From: an uncultured Nitrospira sp.
GTDB lineage: Bacteria > Nitrospirota > Nitrospiria > Nitrospirales > Nitrospiraceae
Reading direction: 5' to 3'
Length of the DNA: 64,000 nucleotides
Assembly: GCA_902500825.1 (NCBI GenBank)
Contig: CABVRX010000001.1
Location: forward strand, 1-64,000
The notes under the pieces were generated by a model. The model made no database searches. It was given only the letters and a program-made list of their open reading frames with translations, and was not told where the DNA came from. Below, one piece after another: positions 57,801 through 64,000 of the stretch. Numbering within the stretch: the stretch's first letter is position 1; the number at the start of each line of letters is the position of its first letter. The position numbers were made by a program, and so were the translations under genes.

Positions 57801-59393
57801 TGCAACCGCGTGGAGCTGACGAAAGATTGTCTGACGGCATTGGCCGGGTTGAAAGACCAGCCGGAGTACGAATTGATCATCGTGGACAATGGATCCACCG
57901 ACGGCACGACGGATTTTCTTCGCCAACTGAGCGGTGATGTTCGAATCATCGTCAATGACGAGAATCTTGGATTCGCCAAGGCTTGCAATCAAGGAGCCGC
58001 CGCAGCTCGAGGAAAATATCTCGTCTTCTTGAACAACGACACGATTCCCCAGCCCGGATGGCTGGCGGCGCTGGTGGCGGAAGTGGACAGTCATGCGGAG
58101 GTGGGGATTGTCGGCAGCAAGCTCTTATATCCTGATGGAACCGTTCAACATGCCGGCGTCGTTCGGGACTGTGCGCGCCGATTGCCTTACCATATCTATA
58201 AGGGCTTTGCCGGCAGCCATCCGGCCGTGAACCAACGCCGAGAGTTCCAAATCGTCACGGCCGCCTGTTTGTTGATCAGGCGAGCCTTGTTCGATGAGGT
58301 GGGGAGATTTGACGAAGAGTACGTGAACGGATTCGAAGATGCGGATTTGTGCCTGAGAGTGCGGGAGCGTGGTTACGTCGTCGTGTATCAACCTCGAAGC
58401 GTCGTTATTCATCTCGAAAGTCAAACTCCCGGAAGGAAGTCGCACGACGATGCGAACGTGACTCGTTTCTTGGACCGGTGGAAGGCGCAATGGTGGGCGG
58501 CCGACGAAGACCGGCATTTCCATATGGATGGTTTCAAATTGAAACGAGTGTTTCGCAACGGCCTTGAGGGGGGTGACATCTTGATGTTTAGCGACATCAA
58601 GGATCACGCAGCCTGGGCGCACGTCGCCGCTACCCAGGCCGCCGCGTTGAAACAAGACAGGCAAACCGTGAAGCGTGAACTGAGTCTGGCTTCGGATTGG
58701 CCGAACGATCCTGAGATATTGGCCTGGGCGTCATCCATCTGCGAACATCTACAGGAACCGAAACTGCAACAAACCTTCCTCTCCCGGTATCTAGTCCTGA
58801 AAGAAGCTCCAAAGGAACGATTGTCGCTCATCCGTTCCTTACTGGAGCAAAACGATCTGCGGGGTGCCGACAGCCATCTGCAATCGCTGCTTGCGGCTTC
58901 GCCCAGTCATGCGGAAGGGCTTTTGCTCAAAGGGGTTCTCTGCATGCAACGGGAACAATATGAACAAGCCGAGCGTGCTTTTGCTTCGGCAAGGCAAGCG
59001 GGCGCCGATCGCAAGAAATGCCTGATGGGAATGGGAATGGCGGCAATGGGAAGAGCGTACACACAAGGAGCCTGGGAGCGGTTTCTTGAGGTGTTGGCAG
59101 ACAACCCCGACGATGGCGAGGCGATCCATTGGCTGCTCCGTGCCGGCACGGCGCAGAACCGATGGCAAGAGCTGGGTGAGCAGTTGCATCGGTTTGTGAC
59201 GAGAAATCCCGGCGATGTAGCCGTGCGATTCGCCTTCGCCGGCGTGTTGCTAAGAGGTGAGCAGATCGAAGCGGCTCGCCGAGAATATGAAACGCTCCAG
59301 ACGCTTGCGTCAGGGTACGATGGCCTCGACCAACTCGGCCAGATGATTGCAGGAAAACAAGCCGTGTTTCTGACGGGAGCCGCGCGGTCGTGA
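54861..59393 (+). CDS. multidomain glycosyltransferase with fused methyltransferase and TPRs
   Basis: 1510 residues with several enzyme units in one chain. About 1-390: a CgeB/GT-B-like glycosyltransferase (RVVEAMAAGRPVISWEIPD). About 470-690: a class I methyltransferase with LRILDVGCGRG (522-532) and the FEPYDVILTSEVIEH block. About 712-930: a first GT2 domain (VSVIVPTYNRPDRL, YLDDDDRYLP). About 970-1240: a second GT2 domain (VMPICNRVELTKD, FLNNDTIPQPGW, IVDNGSTDG). About 1310-1500: TPR-like helices. Together they would build and methylate a surface or flagellin glycan; the exact sugar is not readable. GTG 54861 is the start; a good sigma-54 site lies upstream. Confidence 0.78.
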   Translation: MKPKILLVQLEFGTWDRARAWSYLGNFAVEDGLRANGCECVTIPALCDIPDTSPLSWLHHAKDLLAGQRFDQAWVWLVHNRYSDVFLGWLAELAPVRVGLIMESLRYSEEDCRRWPHLRERAGIVERQASYMTHVLAADEHDAEMLNQAGSLRALFWPSAVPAHFITAMIERPSRREAAFYGELYGERKAWLGISGLKDLLIHPPSAEAATELPQLFNALHQQMSERLRSGWQPNPTALTEYVRLWHRLRETIFANWLTSLKTWSAIVNLPSLFQSYAGRVVEAMAAGRPVISWEIPDRPRTHDLFKDGREILLYPKDRPAVLKDHVEQIARDADYAGDIAAAARTELLRSHTAEARARQWLDWIETGQPLVARHVREKAAILDVCPPLTQSYAVERKASPAHGPIPFEQVRWKGERDRNSLPKVADCVAQRRTFSTHLEQVESKFVGVVSPGSGPSTNDVTRQANGGAMNSDAFYVNLFVNAPAWSAPQPNADEAARWSKIAAFLEYILRDVRQKEPGRRLRILDVGCGRGWLTNLATMYGTCEGVEPVAGVVDHARKLFPHLRFEAGTAEIVSGRADFEPYDVILTSEVIEHVPHGQKENFLAQLFRLLKPDGYVVLTTPRGEMWEQWKTIAPPNQPVEDWVTEEQLRDLFTSQGFVEMGLDRIHVEVPGLRYVPAPTPADLRSMSLLPIYQVWCCRRSVDQRPIAFTCAPKVSVIVPTYNRPDRLRTALASLAAQTYQDFEVIVVNDAGRDVEFVVAACADRHRITTVIHDRNRGLAAARNSGLREAKGAYIAYLDDDDRYLPNHLETLVGYLDRRECRVAYTDAWRVQERQSDGGYVETGRDVPYSYDFRPAELLVSNYFPVLCVMHDRACLDDVGLFDESLFAHEDWDLWIRMATRFPFKHLPVRTAEFTWRTDGSSMTSGTRETYWRTTEIIYRKYRPYADLIGGVREAQDKRLAEMRVIGSAKNYVCSLVMPICNRVELTKDCLTALAGLKDQPEYELIIVDNGSTDGTTDFLRQLSGDVRIIVNDENLGFAKACNQGAAAARGKYLVFLNNDTIPQPGWLAALVAEVDSHAEVGIVGSKLLYPDGTVQHAGVVRDCARRLPYHIYKGFAGSHPAVNQRREFQIVTAACLLIRRALFDEVGRFDEEYVNGFEDADLCLRVRERGYVVVYQPRSVVIHLESQTPGRKSHDDANVTRFLDRWKAQWWAADEDRHFHMDGFKLKRVFRNGLEGGDILMFSDIKDHAAWAHVAATQAAALKQDRQTVKRELSLASDWPNDPEILAWASSICEHLQEPKLQQTFLSRYLVLKEAPKERLSLIRSLLEQNDLRGADSHLQSLLAASPSHAEGLLLKGVLCMQREQYEQAERAFASARQAGADRKKCLMGMGMAAMGRAYTQGAWERFLEVLADNPDDGEAIHWLLRAGTAQNRWQELGEQLHRFVTRNPGDVAVRFAFAGVLLRGEQIEAARREYETLQTLASGYDGLDQLGQMIAGKQAVFLTGAARS

Positions 59394-59489
59394 ACTGATT
59401 CGCTATTTCGTTCCGGTTGAGGCTGTCAAAGCCAAGACCAGAAAGAGCTCCCCTAGTCAGTTCAGGTTACGCAGGGTGATATAGGAAGA

Positions 59490-60641
59490 ATGCCACGCGC
59501 GCTACTCATACAATTGGCGAGACTCGGAGATCTTCTGCAATCGCTGCCCGCGATCACGCAGCTCAACGCGCGTTATCCCGAGATGCAATTCGATCTACTC
59601 TGTCCGTCTCATCTTTCCGAGGTGGGACGTATGCTGCCGGGCGTCGAAAAGGTCATCGAGTGGGATGGAGCGGCCTGGCATCGGCGTGCGAGGGTCGCTC
59701 AGCAGGACTTGCGAGAGGAGCATCTCGTGGAGGTCGATGCAACGCTGATGGCATTGGCGCCGGACCGGTACGATTGTGCCTATGTTCTCAATCAACATTA
59801 TCGCGCGCTCATAGCCGGTTCCTTACTGGCTCGAAGGGTCAAAGGACCATTTCTGCAAGGGCCGCTTGGTGAGACGTTGACGCCCTGGGCGGCCTACGTG
59901 CGCGATGTGGCACAGCGGCGTTCAGGACGGCGCGTACACCTGGCCGATGCCTTCTGTGGGCTTTGCGGAGTCTCTCCGCCAGGGTGTGTCGTCATGCTCG
60001 ATCCTCCGGCAGTCCGATTGCCTGACGATTTAGAACCCATCGGTAAACAGGGGGCCCCGTGGATTGCGCTCATTGTAGGAGCCGGGGAGGCCGAGAGATT
60101 TGTGCCTACGGAGGTGTGGCGGCGGTGGATTACCTCATTTCTTACATCTATGCCGCAGGGTCGTGTCGTCCTTGTCGGAACAGAACGCGAACGAGCTGCA
60201 GAGATTCAATCGCCGCTGCCTCCATCGGTTCTTGGCCGGATATGGGATACGACCGGTCGCACGTCGCTGTTGCAACTTGCTGCCATTCTCGCGCGCTGCC
60301 GTCGGGTCGTTGGTTCGGACACAGGCCCTCTGCATTTCGCTGCGGCGCTCGGCAGGCCGGTGATCGGTTGGTATTTTTCGCGGGCACGGGTCCATGAAAC
60401 GGGACCGTACGGTTTCCATCATGTCGTATGGCAGGCTGAGGAAATGAGGGGTGGGACTTGGCCGATTGACGAAACCACCGCCGCAATACATAAGCAGGAT
60501 CATCATGCACCGGTCGGCTGGAGTGTATGGACAAGCCACTGTGATACATGGGGGGCCTACTATTCGCCGGCTGGCCAATCAGCCTGTCCACCACGTGAAC
60601 GTGAAGGACTTTGGCATGAATTGGAGCCGGCCCTCTCATGA
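59490..60641 (+). CDS. GT9-family glycosyltransferase (heptosyltransferase-like)
   Basis: 383 residues with the GT9 layout: N-terminal RALLIQLARLGDLLQSLPAI, nucleotide-sugar region IALIVGAGEAERFVPTEVWR and the signature RRVVGSDTGPLHFAAALGRP. GT9 enzymes add heptose or related sugars in LPS or in protein glycosylation; context suggests the latter. The C-terminus overlaps the next gene by 4 nt (ATGA). No ribosome site is strong; GATATAGGAAGA precedes ATG 59490. Confidence 0.8.
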   Translation: MPRALLIQLARLGDLLQSLPAITQLNARYPEMQFDLLCPSHLSEVGRMLPGVEKVIEWDGAAWHRRARVAQQDLREEHLVEVDATLMALAPDRYDCAYVLNQHYRALIAGSLLARRVKGPFLQGPLGETLTPWAAYVRDVAQRRSGRRVHLADAFCGLCGVSPPGCVVMLDPPAVRLPDDLEPIGKQGAPWIALIVGAGEAERFVPTEVWRRWITSFLTSMPQGRVVLVGTERERAAEIQSPLPPSVLGRIWDTTGRTSLLQLAAILARCRRVVGSDTGPLHFAAALGRPVIGWYFSRARVHETGPYGFHHVVWQAEEMRGGTWPIDETTAAIHKQDHHAPVGWSVWTSHCDTWGAYYSPAGQSACPPREREGLWHELEPALS

Positions 60642-62455
60642 GTTATCTCGCGCAGAATCTTGAAGGCCTTCGTAAGCGATACCCAGCGCTTGCTCAGATT
60701 ACGCAGGAGAATTCTGGTGGTCTATTGACAGTCGTGCCTTCTCGAGAGGGGAGTCCATCGGCGACGCATGAGGGACGATGGGTGCACAGCGGATACGATC
60801 CGCGCAAAGAAGCCCACGCGTGGGCCGAAGCCCAATTGCTCGAATGGAAAGTCGGCGAGCTCGGAGTCGTGCTTGGTGTCGGCTTGCTGTATCACGTCGA
60901 AGCCTTGGTCGCCTTGAAGTCGCAAGGGGCGATGCTGGCGGTCGTCGTACCTAACGTGGCTGAGCTCAAGGACGCTGCGTCGGCCAGACTTATGGAGACC
61001 TGGACCAACAAGGTCGAATGGGTGTGGGGAACGTCGGCGGCTATGGCGGAACAGCTAGTCGAAAAATCGGCAGCGCTCCGGTTCATGACGTATGGGCCGG
61101 CTGCTTGTCTGCACGCCGACGCTCATCGTGATTTGGAAACGGGACTCCGACGGATCGTTGCCGCCAAGCAGACCGGCCGTCTTCATGTCGCCGTTGTCGG
61201 GCCGATCTACGGCGGCTCGCTTGGGATCGCACGCCACACTGTTGCAGCGCTGGAAGCGCTCGGCCATCGGGTCACCTGGCTGGATCAGAGCCCGCATCAG
61301 GAGAGTTATGAGGCGTTCGGGGTTTATCGTGAGCCTCGTCATCGCCTCACCATGCAAAGCCGGTTTGCCGACATGCTGAGTGTCGGCATTGTCACGCATC
61401 TTGCCGAAGACCCGCCGGATCTTGTGTTGGCGCTTGCTCAGGCGCCGATGAATCTCGCCGTGCTCGAGCATCTGCGCAAGAAGAAATTTCTCACTGCGAT
61501 GTGGTTCGTGGAAAACTACCGACATCTGACCTATTGGCGGCAATTGGCGGGCGGATACGACTATTGGTTCGTCATCCAGCAAGCCTCATGCGTTGAAGCG
61601 TTGAAACGGGCGGGGGCGCGCCATGTCGACTATCTGCCGATGGCGGCCGATCCCGCTCTGCATCGGCCGCTGAATCTCACTGCAGCTGAACAGCGCGAGT
61701 ATGGTGCAGACGTCTCATTCGTTGGAGCCGGTTATACCAACCGGCGCACCCTGCTTCCCCGATGGTTATCGAACGACCGGTCGTTCAAGCTCTGGGGTAA
61801 TGAATGGGAAGGCGCGGACGGGCTTGCTTCAGTGCTCCAGCGCGCCGGCACCCGCATCGATACGGAGACCTGCATCAAAGTCTTCAACGCCACGTCCGTC
61901 AACCTGAATCTCCATTCCTGTGCCGGAGACGGGCTCGATCCGGAGGCTGACTTCGTCAATCCTCGGACGTTCGAATTAGCCGCTTGCGGTGCGTTTCAGC
62001 TGGTCGACGAGCGCTCACTCTTGCCCGATCTCTTTACCTCTAACGAGATGATCAGGTTCACAGCGGCGGCCGAAGTCCCTGCGCTTATCCGTACCTGGCT
62101 CGACGATGCGCCAGGACGGCGCGCGATCGCCGAGGCCGCGCGCCGGCGTGTTCTTGCGCAGCACACGTATGAACATCGCGTGAAAGAACTCTTGGCGACG
62201 ATCGGTGTACATCAACCTGATCGAATAGGAGCCATTGTGCGCGGCGATCGTAACGCCGGCGTGTTAGCGCAACAGGTGGATACGCCACCCGAGCTTGCGG
62301 CGATGCTTCGCCGATTTCCGCCGGATCAACGAGTGGAGCTTAAAGACGTGGCCGCCCAGATCAAGGCGAAAGGCGCGGGACAGGAACTGACTCGGAAGGA
62401 ATTGCTGGTCTTGATGCTGGATAGTTATCGAGCGGAAATGAGAGATCTCGTATGA
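60638..62455 (+). CDS. CgeB-like glycosyltransferase
   Basis: 605 residues. An N-terminal domain with a Gly-rich VVLGVGLLYHVEALVALKS recalls the DUF115/MAF type of flagellin glycosylation proteins; this is a guess. The middle and C-terminal part (YGGSLGIARHTVAALEALGH, then ADVSFVGAGYTNRRTLLPRW and PRTFELAACGAFQLVDERSL) match CgeB-like GT-B glycosyltransferases. It overlaps both neighbours by 4 nt, so the three glycosyltransferase genes are coupled. Substrate unknown. Confidence 0.72.
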   Translation: MSYLAQNLEGLRKRYPALAQITQENSGGLLTVVPSREGSPSATHEGRWVHSGYDPRKEAHAWAEAQLLEWKVGELGVVLGVGLLYHVEALVALKSQGAMLAVVVPNVAELKDAASARLMETWTNKVEWVWGTSAAMAEQLVEKSAALRFMTYGPAACLHADAHRDLETGLRRIVAAKQTGRLHVAVVGPIYGGSLGIARHTVAALEALGHRVTWLDQSPHQESYEAFGVYREPRHRLTMQSRFADMLSVGIVTHLAEDPPDLVLALAQAPMNLAVLEHLRKKKFLTAMWFVENYRHLTYWRQLAGGYDYWFVIQQASCVEALKRAGARHVDYLPMAADPALHRPLNLTAAEQREYGADVSFVGAGYTNRRTLLPRWLSNDRSFKLWGNEWEGADGLASVLQRAGTRIDTETCIKVFNATSVNLNLHSCAGDGLDPEADFVNPRTFELAACGAFQLVDERSLLPDLFTSNEMIRFTAAAEVPALIRTWLDDAPGRRAIAEAARRRVLAQHTYEHRVKELLATIGVHQPDRIGAIVRGDRNAGVLAQQVDTPPELAAMLRRFPPDQRVELKDVAAQIKAKGAGQELTRKELLVLMLDSYRAEMRDLV

Positions 62456-64000
62456 CGCAGCAGGTCCTGGTCATCAATATCACTCGGATGGGCGATCTCG
62501 TACAGATGGGCACTCTCTTGGCACGTCTCCGTGACGAATGGCCAGGCGTGGCGGTGGACCTTGTGGTGGATCGACAATTTGCACCGGTCGCATCCATGTT
62601 GAATGGCTTACGTGACATTATCGCCTATGACTTTCATACGTTGATTGAGGAGAGTCGGGCCTGCGTCAAAGATACCGTTAGGCTCTATCAAGAGGTCGCA
62701 TCGTGGGCAAATGAGTTGCACGAGCGTCGCTATGATCGCATCATCAATCTTACGTTTAATCGGCCCAGCGCACTGATGGCCGATTATGTCGGAGCGACGG
62801 ATATCCGTGGTGCGCGGAGCGCTTGGGACGGGGGTACGGTCGTCGACAATCCATGGATGGCGTACTTTACCGATATTCATCAGGTCCGCCGCATCAATCG
62901 CTTCAACCTCGTCGACGTCTATGCAATGGGTGGGAGCGGGCCGGGCTCGTTTGCGCCACTGTCTGTAGCGGCGCCTACAGAGAGTACGGACTGGGCGATG
63001 CGTTTTCTGTCGAGTCCGAACGGGCAGGAGGGCGAATGGATCGCAGTGCAGGCAGGGGCGAGCGACGTGATGAAAGCCTGGCGGCCACAGCATTTCGGCG
63101 TGACGCTGGCTCGCTTCAGCAAGCATTGGGATGGAGGCATTCTGTTCATCGGGTCGCCATCGGAACAGGACACGATCGCCCATGTGATCCGGACGTATCG
63201 AGAGGCGGGTGGGCGCAGCGCGATCAAGAATGTAGCCGGGCAAACGACGCTGGCGCAGCTCGTCGCGCTCCTGGCGCGGTGCCGATTGCTGCTCACGAAC
63301 GACACGGGGCCGATGCATTTGGCCGTGGGAGTGCAGACGCCGGTCATTGATCTCTCGGTCGGCCATGTGGATTTTCAGGAGACCGGCCCGTACGGACCGG
63401 GACATTGGGTTCTGCAGCCGGATCTAGAGTGTGCGCCCTGCGGATTTGACCAGGTCTGTTCGCACCAGGCCTGTAAGGAGCGTCTGCCGATCGATGCGGT
63501 CGCTGACGTCATGATTCATATGGTAGGAAAAGGCCCGCTGCCGTTGGCCGGGTTGGGCTACAGTTTATATCGATCGGGCGTCGACGCGGACCACTTGGGA
63601 AACTTTGAATTGGTCTCCGGCCGAGAAGATGCGGTAGTGGCTTGGTATGCGGCTTTCTGGCGCCGACGCTGGTATGAGTCCTTTACCGGCCAGCCCAGCC
63701 GACTCGGGGAGTTGAACAGTCTTGCTCCGGACACCAGCGAAGGATTGGCCTGTATTCGGACGATGATGCCGCTGCTCGACAGTCTCTGTCGCCGGGCCGA
63801 CCACATTGTCCAGCTTACCGGGCAAACGCCGCTTTCTGTACAAGCCATTCAAACGCTGCAGCGGGCACAAGCGGAAGAGCGTCAAAAGGCCGCTCACGCC
63901 GGTATGGCGACGTGGGCGACAAAACCACTGACCATGGCCGCGCTCCGTCTGTTGTGTCAGGACAATGTGCAAGGGCTGGAGCCAATGGCGAGATATCACG
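62452..64000 (+). CDS. second GT9-family glycosyltransferase, 3' end beyond window
   Basis: Starts at ATG 62452, overlapping the previous stop (ATGA), and stays open for 516 codons to the window end. N-terminal QQVLVINITRMGDLVQMGTL and the signature CRLLLTNDTGPMHLAVGVQT identify GT9. A Cys cluster follows (CAPCGFDQVCSHQAC), seen in many GT9 proteins. After about residue 370 it continues into an extra region I do not recognise. It probably acts in the same glycan pathway as the genes before it. Confidence 0.8.
   Translation, partial: MTQQVLVINITRMGDLVQMGTLLARLRDEWPGVAVDLVVDRQFAPVASMLNGLRDIIAYDFHTLIEESRACVKDTVRLYQEVASWANELHERRYDRIINLTFNRPSALMADYVGATDIRGARSAWDGGTVVDNPWMAYFTDIHQVRRINRFNLVDVYAMGGSGPGSFAPLSVAAPTESTDWAMRFLSSPNGQEGEWIAVQAGASDVMKAWRPQHFGVTLARFSKHWDGGILFIGSPSEQDTIAHVIRTYREAGGRSAIKNVAGQTTLAQLVALLARCRLLLTNDTGPMHLAVGVQTPVIDLSVGHVDFQETGPYGPGHWVLQPDLECAPCGFDQVCSHQACKERLPIDAVADVMIHMVGKGPLPLAGLGYSLYRSGVDADHLGNFELVSGREDAVVAWYAAFWRRRWYESFTGQPSRLGELNSLAPDTSEGLACIRTMMPLLDSLCRRADHIVQLTGQTPLSVQAIQTLQRAQAEERQKAAHAGMATWATKPLTMAALRLLCQDNVQGLEPMARYH

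Overview
The window looks like chromosomal DNA of a Nitrospira-type bacterium (phylum Nitrospirota). This is an inference from a dense flagellar/chemosensory gene order, GC-rich codon use, sigma-54-style flagellar control, and a dispersed palindromic element (two copies, starting AGGATGCTGAAAAAG) that I remember from Nitrospira genomes. No marker gene here fixes the genus. Almost the whole 64 kb is one flagellar locus, nearly all on the + strand, with a few unrelated insertions.

Layout. 1-52: the 5' part of a tRNA-Thr on the - strand. 246-6699: regulators, namely a sigma-54 response regulator, an exported TPR protein, and a FlrB/FlrC-like kinase-regulator pair. 6893-14382: rod and basal-body start, MS ring and export ATPase genes (flgB flgC fliE fliF fliG fliH fliI fliJ motE). 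Here fliH carries an N-terminal response-regulator receiver domain. 14452-16469: an accessory patch with an HNH nuclease, two broken HigBA-like toxin-antitoxin remnants, an intact VapBC pair and a small exported protein. 16657-20796: fliK flgD flgE. 21093-31720: fliL M N O P Q R, flhB, flhA, flhF, flhG, fliA. 31853-32791: a degenerate GGDEF protein. 32966-38254: a 1762-residue DUF4011/SF1 helicase/Vsr-like nuclease protein of the anti-phage type. 38557-49333: flgF G A H, a small unknown ORF, flgI J M N K L, csrA and fliW. 49572-53695 (- strand): a hybrid histidine kinase and an HD-GYP phosphodiesterase. 53901-54632: a PilZ protein. 54861 to the end: large glycosyltransferases, probably for surface or flagellin glycosylation; the last gene runs off the window.

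Regulation read from sequence. Five sites fit the GG-N10-GC sigma-54 rule well or with one change (before flgB, fliK, fliL, flgF and the giant glycosyltransferase), with a sixth weaker one before the TPR gene. Four of them lie 22-29 nt (predicted leader) before the next start codon. Four other sites share a FliA-like pattern T(T/C)(A/C)AGNT(C/T)-N12-(A/T)CCGATA, before flgM, the degenerate GGDEF gene, and divergently before the HD-GYP and PilZ genes. This suggests a cascade: sigma-54 activators (246, 5287) drive early and middle structures, FlhF/FlhG set position and number, FliA/FlgM time the late genes, and the late genes include a c-di-GMP output set. CsrA/FliW would add translational control. 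No flagellin, fliD, fliS or motAB gene is in the window, so these lie elsewhere.

Points that stand out: the REC-FliH fusion with all receiver catalytic residues kept, the defence-type helicase and toxin-antitoxin patch inside the flagellar locus, repeat copies that begin immediately after the stop codons of fliE and flhB, and a related beta-rich insert shared by FlgK, FlgL and perhaps FlgE.
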